From positions 124,001-188,000 of the forward strand of contig NZ_NJIG01000008.1 in assembly GCF_002209535.1 (NCBI RefSeq): 64,000 nucleotides of DNA, written 5' to 3'. A program made the translations under genes and the position numbers. The notes beneath the pieces are model-generated. The model did no database searches and had not been told where the DNA came from. It was given only the letters and a program-made list of their open reading frames with translations. The DNA is from Achromobacter marplatensis. Lineage in GTDB: Bacteria > Pseudomonadota > Gammaproteobacteria > Burkholderiales > Burkholderiaceae_B. Position 1 is the first letter of the stretch; the number at the start of each line of letters is the position of its first letter. This document shows positions 33,162 to 42,722 of this stretch, piece after piece.

Positions 33162-33866
33162 ATGAACCTCTTGCTCCTCAGCAATTCCAGCAGCGACGCC
33201 GGCTACCTGGTCCACGCGATGCCGGACATCCGTGAATTGATCGAATCCCTGCCGCAAGGCGCGCCGGCCGTGTTCGTGCCGTTCGCCGGCGTCACGCGCG
33301 ACTGGGACGACTACACCGCGCTGGTCGTGTCGGCACTGGCCGACACCGGCCTGGCCATCCAGGGCCTGCACCGCGCCGAAGACCCGGTGGCCGCGCTGGA
33401 AAGCGCCGCGGTCATCATCGTCGGGGGCGGCAACACCTTCAATCTGTTGGGCCAGCTGCGCCGCCAGGGCCTGCTGGACGTGGTCGCGCGCCGCGTGCGT
33501 GCCGGTGCGGCCTACCTGGGGTGGAGCGCCGGTTCCAATCTGACGTGCCCCAGCATCTGCACCACCAACGACATGCCCATCACTGATCCGGAAGGTTTCG
33601 ACGCGCTGGGGCTGCTGTCGTTCCAGATCAACCCGCACTACACCAACGCCCACCCGCCGGGGCACCGCGGCGAAACGCGCGCCCAGCGCCTGGCCGAGTT
33701 CTGCACGCTGAATCCGACGATGCCCGTGCTGGGCCTGCCCGAAGGCGCGGCGCTGCGCGTGCGCGGCGACAAGGTCTCGTTGATCGGCCCGCATGATGCC
33801 CCGCTGTTCCAGGGCCACGCCGAGCCGCGCGTGTTCCGGCCGGGTCCGCTGGAGATCCCGGCATGA
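33162..33866 (+). CDS. pepE: Peptidase E (S51, alpha-aspartyl dipeptidase) family protein
   Basis: PepE cleaves dipeptides with N-terminal aspartate using a Ser-His-Asp set in a glutamine-amidotransferase-like fold. The 234-residue protein has the nucleophile elbow GWSAGSNLTCPSICTTNDMP (catalytic Ser, with Asp in TNDMP), the VIIVGGGNTFNLLGQL motif and candidate His in FQINPHYTNAHPPGH, all S51 hallmarks. Start ATG 33162 was preferred to the upstream in-frame start. The next gene overlaps its stop by four bases. In this setting it may act on a product other than ordinary aspartyl dipeptides. Confidence 0.93.
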   Translation: MNLLLLSNSSSDAGYLVHAMPDIRELIESLPQGAPAVFVPFAGVTRDWDDYTALVVSALADTGLAIQGLHRAEDPVAALESAAVIIVGGGNTFNLLGQLRRQGLLDVVARRVRAGAAYLGWSAGSNLTCPSICTTNDMPITDPEGFDALGLLSFQINPHYTNAHPPGHRGETRAQRLAEFCTLNPTMPVLGLPEGAALRVRGDKVSLIGPHDAPLFQGHAEPRVFRPGPLEIPA

Positions 33867-34792
33867 AGCAGGTGATCGATACCATCGAGCTGCTGTCGTC
33901 CGCGCACATCACGGGCGAAGCCGTGGCGCAGGTGCTGCGCGATGCCGGCCAGTGCGAGGTGGAAGTGACCCGCCTTGAACGCGACGGCGCGGCCACGGAT
34001 TTTCTGTCCATCGTGATCCCCGGCGCGGATGACACGGCGCCGCAGCTGGGCATCGTGGGCCGCTTGGGCGGCATCGGCGCCCGCCCCGCAGTCACGGGCC
34101 TGGTGTCGGACAGCGACGGCGCGGTGGTTGCCATTGCCGCGGCGCTCAAGCTGATGGCGATGGCACGCCAGGGTGACGTCATGCCGGGCACCGTGCGCAT
34201 CCGCACGCACATCTGCCCGCGCGCCGGCACGCGTCCGCACCATCCCGTGCCGATGATGCGTTCGCCGTTCCCGATGCGCGAAATGATGTCGTACGAAGTC
34301 GATCCGCGCATGGACGCCATCTTGTCGGTCGACACGACGCGCGGCAATCGCCTGGTCAACAAGCGCGGCGTGGCGTTGACGCCGGTGGCCAAGCAGGGCT
34401 ACCTGCTGCGCATTCCGGAAACGATGCTGGACGTGATGGGCTGGGTCAGCGGGGAACTGCCCGTGACCCTGCCGCTGACCACGCAGGACATCACGCCGTA
34501 CGAGAACGGCCTGTGGCATGTGAATTCGCTGATGCAGCCGGCGATCGTGACGGATGCGCCGGTCGTGGGCGTGGCGCTGACCGCGCAGACCACCGTGCCC
34601 GGTTGCGCGACCGGCGTCACGAACGCGGTGGATGCCGACGTGGCGATGCGTTTCTGCATCGAGATCGCCAAGCTGTACGGCCAGCGCACGATGACGTTCT
34701 TCGACGACGCGGAATGGGCGGCCTTGCAAGGCCGCTACGGTTCGATGGCCCATCTGCAGACCGTCGGTCGTGTCGACGGCGGCGCAGCATGA
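33863..34792 (+). CDS. DUF1177 family protein
   Basis: A 309-residue protein of the uncharacterised DUF1177 family, recognised by GIVGRLGGIGARPAVTGLVS, the SDGAVVAIAAALKL helix, RTHICPRAGTRPHHPVPMM and LSVDTTRGNRLVNKRGVAL. The His/Asp/Cys-rich conserved patches could bind a metal and suggest an enzyme. There is no signal peptide or membrane segment. It is coupled to pepE before it and to the aroM-like gene after it by four-base overlaps, so the three products are made together. The function is not known. Confidence 0.88.
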   Translation: MKQVIDTIELLSSAHITGEAVAQVLRDAGQCEVEVTRLERDGAATDFLSIVIPGADDTAPQLGIVGRLGGIGARPAVTGLVSDSDGAVVAIAAALKLMAMARQGDVMPGTVRIRTHICPRAGTRPHHPVPMMRSPFPMREMMSYEVDPRMDAILSVDTTRGNRLVNKRGVALTPVAKQGYLLRIPETMLDVMGWVSGELPVTLPLTTQDITPYENGLWHVNSLMQPAIVTDAPVVGVALTAQTTVPGCATGVTNAVDADVAMRFCIEIAKLYGQRTMTFFDDAEWAALQGRYGSMAHLQTVGRVDGGAA

Positions 34793-35478
34793 GCGCGCCC
34801 CATTCGCGCCGCGTGGCCTTCTTCACCATCGGTGAATCGCCGCGCAGCGATGTCGTGCCCGAGATGGCGCGGCTGCTGGGCGAGACCGTTCAGATCAATG
34901 AATTCGGCGCGCTCGATGGGCTGGATGCCGCGGCGTTGGCCGCAATGGCCCCGCGGGACGGCGAATACCGTTTCGCCACGCGCTTGCGCGATGGCGCCCA
35001 GGTCCAGCTGGATGCCGCCGCCGCCGAAGCCCGGCTGGCAGCGGTCATGCAGCAGGCGGACGGCGCCGGCTACGACGTGCTGGTGCCGCTGTGCACCGGC
35101 ACCGCCATCGCGCCAATGCGCACACTGGTCGTCGAGCCGCAGCAGGTCGTCGACCATCTGGTCGCGGGCTTGTCGCAGCACTGCCGCAAGGTAGGGCTGG
35201 TGGTGCCGCTGGCCGAACAGGTCGACTTCTTTCACATGGCCGTGCCGCTGTCCTGCGAAACGCAGGTCGTGCACGCCTCGCCCTATGAAGCCGATGCCGG
35301 CCAGGCCGCCCGCAATTTCGCGGAAGCGGGCCAGGCGCTGGCGTCATGCGACCTGATCGTCATGCATTGCATGGGCTACGCGGAGCGCATGCGCCAGGCC
35401 GTCGCGCAGGCGTCCGGCCGCCCGGTGCTGCTGTCGAACCGCCTGGTCGCGCAGGCGCTGTCGCAACTATTGGAATAA
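34789..35478 (+). CDS. AroM family protein
   Basis: A 229-residue protein of the AroM family, named for an E. coli gene beside aroL but of unknown role; the fold is related to Asp/Glu racemases. Features are RVAFFTIGESPRSDVVPEMA at the start, YDVLVPLCTGT near the middle, a segment around PLAEQVDFF, and CDLIVMHCMGYAERMR, where Cys and His are candidate catalytic residues. A racemase-like activity would fit a peptide or amino-acid pathway. It overlaps the DUF1177 gene by four bases (ATGA). A larger frame from 34513 is an artefact. Confidence 0.88.
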   Translation: MSAPHSRRVAFFTIGESPRSDVVPEMARLLGETVQINEFGALDGLDAAALAAMAPRDGEYRFATRLRDGAQVQLDAAAAEARLAAVMQQADGAGYDVLVPLCTGTAIAPMRTLVVEPQQVVDHLVAGLSQHCRKVGLVVPLAEQVDFFHMAVPLSCETQVVHASPYEADAGQAARNFAEAGQALASCDLIVMHCMGYAERMRQAVAQASGRPVLLSNRLVAQALSQLLE

Positions 35479-35593
35479 CGCCGCCAACGCTGGCCGATGC
35501 ACGGTTGCGGATCCGTTGTCTGCCGCCGTGCCGGATGAGCGGCGAGGGGAGACGAAGCTGTCTTCGTCAATTTATCGTTCGGAGTGTCCTTTC

Positions 35594-36586
35594 ATGTTCA
35601 GCCTTACCCTGCACCGCGCCGTTGGCGCCTTGTTCGCCATCACCGCCCTGACGGCCGCCTCTACGGCGGTCGCCGCCGATGCGTGGAAACCCACAAAACC
35701 CGTGCGGCTGCTGGTGGGCTTTGCGCCCGGCGGCTCGGCCGACACGCTGGCGCGCCTGCTGGCCGAACCGCTGTCGCAGCAGCTGGGCCAGACGGTCGTC
35801 GTCGAAAACCTGGCTGGCGCCGGCGGCAACATCATGGCGTTCCGCCTGTCTCAATCGCCCGCCGACGGCTACACCATCGGCATTGCGGCGGCCGGTTCCA
35901 TGGCCATCACCCACGTGCTGAACCCCAAGGGCACCAACTACAAGCCCGCGGACTTCACGCCCATCACGCTGGCTGCGGTCCAGCCGAACGTGGTGATCGT
36001 GAACAAGGACGTGCCCGCCAACAATCTCGCCGAACTCAAGGATTATTTCCAGAAGACGCCGACCGCCACCTACGGCACGGCGGGCGTGGGCATTTCCAAC
36101 CACCTGATCGCCGAAACCATGCTGTACAAGATGGGCGTGAAAGTCCCGCACGCCGCCTATCGGGGCGCCGCGCCGGTCATCACCGACCTGTTGGGCGGCC
36201 ACATCGCGATGACGATGGACAACATCTCGACCGCGGCGCCCCTGGCCTCGCAAGGCAAGGTCAAGGCCATCGCGGTCGCATCGATCAAGCGCGCGCCCCA
36301 ACTGCCCAACGTGCCGACGCTGGACGAACAGGGCCTGAAGGGTTTCGACATGCCGACGTGGCAGGGCGTGTTCGCGCCGGCAGGCTTGCCCGCCGACGTG
36401 CTGGCGGCCTACTACGCCGCGCTGCAAGACGTGCTTAAGCAGCCTGGTGTGATCGAGAAGATGGCGGGCCTGGGCTCGGAGCCGGTGACGGACATGACGC
36501 CCGAGAAGACCAGCCAGTTCCTGGAAAACGACCGCAAGCAGTGGGCCGATATCGTGAAGGCCGCGAACATCAGCCTGGAGCAGTAA
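35594..36586 (+). CDS. Bug/TctC-type periplasmic solute-binding protein
   Basis: A 330-residue periplasmic receptor with a signal peptide ending about STAVAA (residue 28). Bug family motifs are KPTKPVRLLVGFAPGGSADT, VVENLAGAGGNIMAFRLSQ and HAAYRGAAPVITDLLGGHIA. ATG 35594 has GGAG nine bases upstream. It closes the IclR-pepE-DUF1177-aroM run after a 115-base gap, and so probably binds that pathway's substrate. No membrane transport genes are adjacent. Confidence 0.92.
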   Translation: MFSLTLHRAVGALFAITALTAASTAVAADAWKPTKPVRLLVGFAPGGSADTLARLLAEPLSQQLGQTVVVENLAGAGGNIMAFRLSQSPADGYTIGIAAAGSMAITHVLNPKGTNYKPADFTPITLAAVQPNVVIVNKDVPANNLAELKDYFQKTPTATYGTAGVGISNHLIAETMLYKMGVKVPHAAYRGAAPVITDLLGGHIAMTMDNISTAAPLASQGKVKAIAVASIKRAPQLPNVPTLDEQGLKGFDMPTWQGVFAPAGLPADVLAAYYAALQDVLKQPGVIEKMAGLGSEPVTDMTPEKTSQFLENDRKQWADIVKAANISLEQ

Positions 36587-36679
36587 GCGGCTAAGGAAGA
36601 GTTGGTCCCAATGACACCCGGCAAGCGCCGGGTGACTTCATTCTGCCATCGTGTGGCATGCGCGATGCCCCCGATCCTT

Positions 36680-36861
36680 CGTAGGATGGGTGAAGCGCGA
36701 GAGATCGGGGGTAAGAACGCACGTCTGGAGCGCGCGTAACCCATCAAACAACGCTGGCTTGCTAAGCCGGTTCAGCCACAACGCGGCCGCCGCTTGATGG
36801 GTTACGCGCGTTCGACGGCAGAGTTCTTGCCGCCGATCTCCCGCGCTTCACCCATCCTACG
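36680..36861. repeat. long inverted repeat of the GTAGGATGGG...AACCCATC type
   Basis: Two 68-base arms (36680-36747 and 36794-36861) are imperfect reverse complements. The ends are near-identical (CGTAGGATGGGTGAAGCGCG and GCGCGTAACCCATCAA) and the middle is more divergent; the spacer is 46 bases. The ends resemble a repeat with GTAGGATGGG and ACCCATC termini that I recall as dispersed in many proteobacteria. It sits between convergent genes, and its right arm supplies the stop codon of coaBC. Confidence 0.85.
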
Positions 36862-38053
36862 CCGGGTACCTTGCGGCGATTTCGGCGATCAGGCGGCGTG
36901 CGGCGTCCAGCTTGTCGGCGGCGGGCAGGGGGTGTGCGCCTTGCTCGTCGAACAGCACCAGTTCGGTGGTGTCCGCGTCCATGACCTTATGCGCCAGGTT
37001 GCCCACCAGCAGCGGGATGCCCTTGCGGGCGCGCTTGGCTTCTGCGTGTTCCGCAAGCTTTTCGGTTTCAGCGGCAAATCCCACGCACCACGGGCCGTTT
37101 TCCAGCTTGGCCACTTCGGCCAGAATGTCCGGATTGGGTTCGAATTCCATCAGCGGCGCGCCGCCGCCTTCGCTGGTCTTCTTCAGCTTCTGCGTACTGA
37201 CGTTCTTCACGCGCCAATCCGCCACGGCAGCCACCGCAATGAAGATGTCGGCGTCGGCGGCGCTGGCCATCACGGCGTCGTGCATCTGGCGCGCGGTCAT
37301 GACCGACAGCGCGGTGACGCCGCGCGGCACGGGCAGGAAGGTGGCGCCGGTGATCAGCGTGACGCGGGCGCCGGCTTCGCGGGCCGCGCGGGCCAGCGCG
37401 TAGCCGGTCTTGCCCGACGAGCGGTTGCTCAGCACGCGCACGGGGTCCACCGGTTCGGACGTGGGGCCTGCGGTCAGCAGCACGTGGCGGCCGGCCAGCA
37501 GCTTGGGTTGGAAGAAGGCGATCAGGTCGGTCAACAGCTCATGCGCTTCCAGCATGCGGCCGTCGCCGGTTTCGCCGCAAGCCTGTTCGCCGGCCGAGGG
37601 GCCCAGGACGCTGATGCCGTCGGCGCGCAATTGTTCGACGTTGCGCTGCGTGGCCGGGTTGGCCCACATCTCGCGGTTCATCGCGGGCGCCACCAGAAGC
37701 GGACAGGCGCGCGCCAGGCACAGCGTGGACAGCAGGTCATCGGCCATGCCATGCGCCAGCTTCGCCATGAAGTCGGCGCTGGCGGGGGCGATCAGCACGG
37801 CGTCCGCGCCGCGCGTCAGGTCGATGTGCGCCATGTTGTTGGGCACGCGCGCATCCCAGGCGTCCACGAACACCGGCCGGCCCGACAGGGCCTGCATGGT
37901 GACGGGGGTGATGAAGTGCGTGGCCGCCTCGGTCATCACCACGTCGACCGTGGCGCCTTGTTCGGTCATGCGCCGCACCAGCTCGGCGATTTTGTAGCAG
38001 GCGATGCCCCCGGTCAGACCGAGGACGATGCGTTTGCGGGCGAGATCGAGCAT
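36857..38053 (-). CDS. coaBC: Bifunctional phosphopantothenoylcysteine decarboxylase / phosphopantothenate-cysteine ligase
   Basis: CoaBC carries out two steps of coenzyme A synthesis. The 398-residue protein has the FMN-binding CoaC domain first (about 1-190: VLGLTGGIACYKIAELVRRM, APASADFMAKLAHGMADDLL, the catalytic His region, and the Cys-containing GEQACGETGDGRM). The CoaB domain follows (LLTAGPTSEPVDPVRVLSNR, SSGKTGYALA). Length and motifs are complete. The TAG stop lies inside the inverted repeat arm to its left. Confidence 0.96.
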   Translation of the reverse strand: MLDLARKRIVLGLTGGIACYKIAELVRRMTEQGATVDVVMTEAATHFITPVTMQALSGRPVFVDAWDARVPNNMAHIDLTRGADAVLIAPASADFMAKLAHGMADDLLSTLCLARACPLLVAPAMNREMWANPATQRNVEQLRADGISVLGPSAGEQACGETGDGRMLEAHELLTDLIAFFQPKLLAGRHVLLTAGPTSEPVDPVRVLSNRSSGKTGYALARAAREAGARVTLITGATFLPVPRGVTALSVMTARQMHDAVMASAADADIFIAVAAVADWRVKNVSTQKLKKTSEGGGAPLMEFEPNPDILAEVAKLENGPWCVGFAAETEKLAEHAEAKRARKGIPLLVGNLAHKVMDADTTELVLFDEQGAHPLPAADKLDAARRLIAEIAARYPA

Positions 38054-38189
38054 GAGGGCGTGGCGGCGGGTTCAGCGCCGTGAAAACGAGGAATGGAGGG
38101 TGATTTTATTCTGCATTGCGGCATTGCGCCGTTCGCGATGCATTCAGGGGGGATCAAATAGGGCAAAACCCAGCCCCGTGGGAGGGGCG

Positions 38190-38210
38190 GCCGGGGCGTT
38201 GCGCCCCGGC
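38190..38210 (-). terminator. GC-rich hairpin after lspA
   Basis: GCCGGGGCG-TTG-CGCCCCGGC, a 9-bp perfect stem, lies just past the lspA stop on the minus strand. There is no T run, so termination is uncertain. Confidence 0.4.
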
Positions 38211-38218
38211 GGCGGTCG

Positions 38219-38752
38219 TCAGGCTTGCAGTTTCTTGCGGCTGCGGAGCAGCTCGTCCAGCACCAGCAGCACGGCGCCGCAGCTGATTCCCACGTCCGCC
38301 AGGTTGAAGGCGGGGAAGTAGGAGTCTTTCCAATAGAACAGCAGAAAGTCCACCACGTGGCCATACACCACGCGGTCGATGACGTTGCCGATGGCCCCGC
38401 CCAGGATCAGCGTCAGCGCCAGGCTGAACCGGGGCTGCCCATGCGTGCGCCGCAGGATGATCGTGATGACCACTGCCGCCACGATGCCCAGGGCAGTGAA
38501 CAGCCAGCGTTGCCAGCCTTCTTCGGACGCCAGGAAGCTGAATGCGGCCCCCCGGTTGAACAGCAGCGTGAAATCGAAAACCGGCAGCACGTTGACCCGT
38601 TCGCCGTACTGGAACGAGGTGTTGAAGTACACCTTGGTCAACTGGTCCAGCACGATGATCAACAGCGCCAGCGCCAGCCAGCCGCCCACGCGCGCCGGCG
38701 CGGCGCGGGTGGGGGCCGTGCCCGTCACTCCCGGATCGGAGGGGCGGGCCAT
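38219..38752 (-). CDS. lspA: Lipoprotein signal peptidase (signal peptidase II)
   Basis: LspA cleaves the signal peptides of lipoproteins in the inner membrane. The roughly 177-residue protein has four hydrophobic segments and the two catalytic Asp motifs: GGAIGNVIDRVVYGHVVDF (first Asp near NVID) and FPAFNLADVGISCG (second Asp). VLDQLTKVYF is the N-terminal family motif. ATG 38752 is used, just after the ileS stop; the two genes are the standard ileS-lspA pair. Confidence 0.96.
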   Translation of the reverse strand: MARPSDPGVTGTAPTRAAPARVGGWLALALLIIVLDQLTKVYFNTSFQYGERVNVLPVFDFTLLFNRGAAFSFLASEEGWQRWLFTALGIVAAVVITIILRRTHGQPRFSLALTLILGGAIGNVIDRVVYGHVVDFLLFYWKDSYFPAFNLADVGISCGAVLLVLDELLRSRKKLQA

Positions 38753-38754
38753 GT

Positions 38755-41616
38755 TCAAGCCTTGTCGCGGGCTTCGCCCGAGCCGAACAGGTTGGACACG
38801 CAGCGGCCGCAGATCTCGGGGTGGTCAGCGTCCTGGCCCACGTCCAGGCGCCAATGCCAGCAACGTTCGCACTTCTTGTGCGTCGACGGCGTCACCTCGA
38901 TGCGGGTCTCGCCTTCGCCCGCGTGCACGGTGGCGCGCGAGACGATCAGCACGAAGCGCAGGTCGTCGCCCAGGCTGGCCAGCAGTTGCTGGTCGTCGCC
39001 ATTGGCGTACAGGTCGACTTCCGCTTGCAGCGACGAACCGATGTCGCCCGCCGTGCGCACTGCTTCCAGCTTGCGCTGGACGTCGGCGCGGATGGCGCGC
39101 AGGCGCGCCCACTTGGCGGTCAGCGCGTCGGCGTCGGCAAACGGCGGCAGCGCGTGGTAGACCTCGGTAAAGATCGTCGTGCGGGCCGCGTCGGCCTGGT
39201 GCTTCAGGGCGGACCCGACCAGTTCCTTCCAGGCTTCTTCAGCCGTGAAGGACAGGATCGGCGCCATCAGCTTCAGCAGCGTCTGCGTGATGTCCAGCAG
39301 CGCCGTCTGCGCCGAGCGGCGCGCCACGCTGCCGGGGGCCGACGTGTACAGGCGGTCTTTCAGGATGTCCAGGTAGAACGCACCCAGGTCTTCCGAGCAG
39401 AACGTCTGCAAGCGCGAGACGGCCGGGTGGAAGTCATAGCGTTCGTAGTTGGCCTGCACTTCGGACTGCATCTGCGCCGTCATGGCCAGCGCGTAGCGGT
39501 CGATCTCGAAGAGGTCGCCGTACGGCACCGATTGCGACACCGCGTCGAAGTCGGCCACGTTGGCGAGCAGGAAGCGCAGCGTGTTGCGGATGCGGCGATA
39601 GCCTTCCACCACGCGCTTCAAGATCTCGTCCGAAATGGACAGTTCGCCCGAGTAGTCGGTGGACGCCACCCACAGGCGCAGGATTTCCGCTCCCAGCGAG
39701 TCCGACACCTTTTGCGGGGCGATTACGTTGCCCACCGACTTGCTCATCTTGCGGCCCTGGCCGTCCACCACGAAGCCGTGCGTCAGCAGCGCCTTGTAGG
39801 GCGGCTGTCCGTACAGCATGCAGCCGGTCAGGAGCGAAGAATGGAACCAGCCGCGATGCTGGTCCGAGCCTTCCAGGTACAGGTCGGCGGGCCACCCCAG
39901 TTCAGCGCCGTGCGAGCCGGCGAATTCGCCGTCCTTGCCGCCCAGCACCGTGGCGTGCGTGCTGCCGGAATCGAACCAGACGTCCAGCGTGTCGCGGTTC
40001 TTTTCGTACTGGTCGGCTTCGTCGCCCAGCAAGTCGCTGGGTTCAATGGCTTGCCAGGCTTCGATGCCGCCTTGCTCGACGCGCTGCGCCACCTGTTCCA
40101 GCAATTCGGACGTGCGCGGGTGCAGTTCGCCGGTTTCCTTGTGCACGAAGAAGGCCATCGGCACGCCCCACTGGCGCTGGCGCGACAGGGTCCAGTCCGG
40201 ACGGTTGGCGATCATGGCGTGCAGGCGGGCGCGGCCCCAGGCCGGGTAGAAGGCCGTGGCGTCGATGCCGGCCAGCGCCGATTCGCGCAGGGTCGGGCCG
40301 CCATCCTTGGGGGCCACGTCCATGCCGGCAAACCATTGGCTGGTAGCGCGGTAGATGATCGGCGTCTTGTGGCGCCAGCAGTGCATGTAGCTGTGCTTGT
40401 GCTTTTCGACGTGCATCAGCGCGCCGGCTTCGGTCAGCACTTCGACGATCTTGGGGTTGGCGTCCCAGATGGACAGGCCGCCGAACAGCGCCAGGCTGTC
40501 CACGTACTTGCCGTCGCCCATGACCGGGCTGATGAAATCAGTGTCCTTCATGCCGTGCGCCTTGCACGACACGAAGTCTTCAATACCGTAGGCAGGCGCC
40601 GAGTGCACCACGCCCGTGCCCGAGTCGGCCGTGACGTAGTCGCCCAGGTAGATAGGCGAGCGACGATCGTACGCGGCATTGAACTGCGCCAGCGGATGAC
40701 GGAATTCGATGCCCGACAGCGCTTCGCCCGGTGCCGTGGCGATGATTTCGCCTTCCAGGTTCCAGGATTTCAGGCAGGCTTCGACGCGGTCTTTCGCGAC
40801 CAGCAGCAGGGGGCCGAACTTGGGCGCCGGGGACACCCGCACCAGTGCGTACTCGATTTCCGGATGCACGTTCAGCGCCTGGTTGGACGGGATGGTCCAG
40901 GGCGTGGTGGTCCAGATCACGATGGCGCCGTCTTCCACCGACTCCAGGCCGAAGGCCTTGGCCAGCTTGGCCGGTTCGGCAAACGGGAAGGCGACGTCCA
41001 CGGCCGGATCGACGCGGTCGGCGTATTCCACTTCGGCTTCGGCCAGGGCCGAGCCACAGTCGAAACACCAGTTCACGGGCTTCAAGCCGCGGAATACGTA
41101 ACCCTTGTCCAGGATGCGGCCCAGCGCGCGGATTTCGTCGGCTTCATTGCTGAAATTCATCGTCATGTACGGACGGTCCCAGCCGCCCAGCACGCCCAGG
41201 CGCTTGAAGTCCTTGCGCTGGCGGTCGATCTGCTCCAGCGCGTAGGCGCGGGCCTTCGACTGCACTTCCGCCACGGGCAGGTGCTTGCCGTACTTCTTTT
41301 CGATCTGGATTTCGATCGGCATGCCGTGGCAGTCCCAGCCCGGCACGTAATGCGCGTCATAGCCGGCCATGTTGCGGCTCTTGACGATGATGTCCTTCAG
41401 GATCTTGTTGACCGCGTGGCCGATGTGGATGTCGCCGTTCGCGTAGGGCGGACCGTCGTGCAGCACGAAACGGGGCCGGCCGCGGCTGGCCGCACGGATC
41501 GCCTGGTAGACGTGGTTTTCCTCCCACTGCGAAATCCAGGCGGGCTCGCGCTTGGCAAGGTCGCCCCGCATGGGGAAGGGGGTATCGGGCAGGTTGAGGG
41601 TCTTTTTATAGTCCAT
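38755..41616 (-). CDS. ileS: Isoleucyl-tRNA synthetase
   Basis: IleS charges tRNA-Ile. The roughly 953-residue class I enzyme has the HIGH motif ([14 protein letters not shown], near residue 65), the KMSKS loop ([14 protein letters not shown]), a large editing domain (around [17 protein letters not shown]) and a C-terminal zinc site (CERCWHW and [12 protein letters not shown]). It is the bacterial type. ATG 41616 overlaps the end of ribF by 11 bases, and lspA follows after two bases. A very long open frame on the opposite strand is a shadow of its codon bias. Confidence 0.97.
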   Translation of the reverse strand: MDYKKTLNLPDTPFPMRGDLAKREPAWISQWEENHVYQAIRAASRGRPRFVLHDGPPYANGDIHIGHAVNKILKDIIVKSRNMAGYDAHYVPGWDCHGMPIEIQIEKKYGKHLPVAEVQSKARAYALEQIDRQRKDFKRLGVLGGWDRPYMTMNFSNEADEIRALGRILDKGYVFRGLKPVNWCFDCGSALAEAEVEYADRVDPAVDVAFPFAEPAKLAKAFGLESVEDGAIVIWTTTPWTIPSNQALNVHPEIEYALVRVSPAPKFGPLLLVAKDRVEACLKSWNLEGEIIATAPGEALSGIEFRHPLAQFNAAYDRRSPIYLGDYVTADSGTGVVHSAPAYGIEDFVSCKAHGMKDTDFISPVMGDGKYVDSLALFGGLSIWDANPKIVEVLTEAGALMHVEKHKHSYMHCWRHKTPIIYRATSQWFAGMDVAPKDGGPTLRESALAGIDATAFYPAWGRARLHAMIANRPDWTLSRQRQWGVPMAFFVHKETGELHPRTSELLEQVAQRVEQGGIEAWQAIEPSDLLGDEADQYEKNRDTLDVWFDSGSTHATVLGGKDGEFAGSHGAELGWPADLYLEGSDQHRGWFHSSLLTGCMLYGQPPYKALLTHGFVVDGQGRKMSKSVGNVIAPQKVSDSLGAEILRLWVASTDYSGELSISDEILKRVVEGYRRIRNTLRFLLANVADFDAVSQSVPYGDLFEIDRYALAMTAQMQSEVQANYERYDFHPAVSRLQTFCSEDLGAFYLDILKDRLYTSAPGSVARRSAQTALLDITQTLLKLMAPILSFTAEEAWKELVGSALKHQADAARTTIFTEVYHALPPFADADALTAKWARLRAIRADVQRKLEAVRTAGDIGSSLQAEVDLYANGDDQQLLASLGDDLRFVLIVSRATVHAGEGETRIEVTPSTHKKCERCWHWRLDVGQDADHPEICGRCVSNLFGSGEARDKA

Positions 41617-42571
41617 GAACGGCAAAATAGGCGCGCGCGTTTCGCGCGTCTTCGGCGATGGCGGCAGTCAGGGAAGGGAGATCAGGAAATTTTTCTTCGT
41701 CCCGCAGCTTGTGCAGGAATTCGACGCGTACGAGTTTACCGTAAGCGTTGACCGTGTCGTCCAGCAGGTGCGACTCAAGCAGCACGCGGCCGCGGTCTTC
41801 GACCGTCGGGCGCACGCCCAGGCTGGCAACCGCAGGCAGCGGGCGCTCGGCCAGGCCATAGACCTGCACCACATAGATGCCCGAGCGGGCGGCGCAGCGT
41901 TCGGCCACGCGCAGGTTCATCGTGGGAAAGCCCAGGGTCCGGCCCAGCTTCTGGCCATGGATCACGTGGCCGCTGATGTGGTACGGGTGGCCCAGCAGAT
42001 GGCGGGCGCGGTCCAGGTCGCCCACGGCCAACGCCGTGCGGACCTCGGAACTGGAAATCCGGTGGCCTTGCTGATCGGTCACGTCGGCCAGCGTCTGCAC
42101 CTCGAAACCATGGCGCATGCCGGCTTCGCGCAGCAGGTCGATATCGCCGCTGCGCTTGTGGCCGAAGCGGAAATCCTCGCCCACCAGCAGCCATTTGGCT
42201 TGCAGCCCCTGCACCAGCAGGTTCTCGATGAAGGCGTTGGCCGACATTTCGGCCAGCCGGGCGTTGAAGCGTTCCACCACGACCTGGGACACGCCGTAGC
42301 GCGCCAGCGCCGCCAGCTTGTCGCGCAGTCCGGATATCCGGGTGGGCGCCAGTTCGGGGCGTTGGTTCAGGGTGGCGAAATACTCCCGCGGATGCGGCTC
42401 GAAGGTCATGACGGCGGGCGTCAGGCCGCGCTCGCGAGCGACTTGGCAGACGCGCGCCAGCATGGCCTGGTGCCCGCGATGGACGCCGTCGAAATTGCCG
42501 ATCGTCAGCGCGCAAGGGGCGCGCCGGTCGGGCGGAGGCAGGGATCGGTAGATGCGCAGCGATGGTTTCAC
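41606..42571 (-). CDS. ribF: Bifunctional riboflavin kinase / FAD synthetase
   Basis: RibF turns riboflavin into FMN and then FAD. The 321-residue protein has the nucleotidyl-transferase domain first ([20 protein letters not shown] with the HxGH-like motif; [15 protein letters not shown]) and the kinase domain second ([12 protein letters not shown], with metal-binding PTx[16 protein letters not shown]). It heads the ribF-ileS-lspA gene run on the minus strand and is divergent from purN. Confidence 0.96.
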   Translation of the reverse strand: MKPSLRIYRSLPPPDRRAPCALTIGNFDGVHRGHQAMLARVCQVARERGLTPAVMTFEPHPREYFATLNQRPELAPTRISGLRDKLAALARYGVSQVVVERFNARLAEMSANAFIENLLVQGLQAKWLLVGEDFRFGHKRSGDIDLLREAGMRHGFEVQTLADVTDQQGHRISSSEVRTALAVGDLDRARHLLGHPYHISGHVIHGQKLGRTLGFPTMNLRVAERCAARSGIYVVQVYGLAERPLPAVASLGVRPTVEDRGRVLLESHLLDDTVNAYGKLVRVEFLHKLRDEEKFPDLPSLTAAIAEDARNARAYFAVHGL

Positions 42572-42722
42572 GAGCGAGAGTTTACAATTTTGGATTCCGG
42601 GTTTGTTCTAATCCCCCCAACCATTTCTGCGCGACCGGTATTTCCGGGGTGCGCAATGGCGGCGGACAAGCCCTTTTGCGACAAGCAAGGCGCCCCTGCC
42701 GGGCGCCCTGGGGGCTAAATAT

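Noticed and set aside
38821..41751. 976-residue open frame on the plus strand
   Set aside because: Antisense to ileS with no domain-like content; ileS itself is complete.
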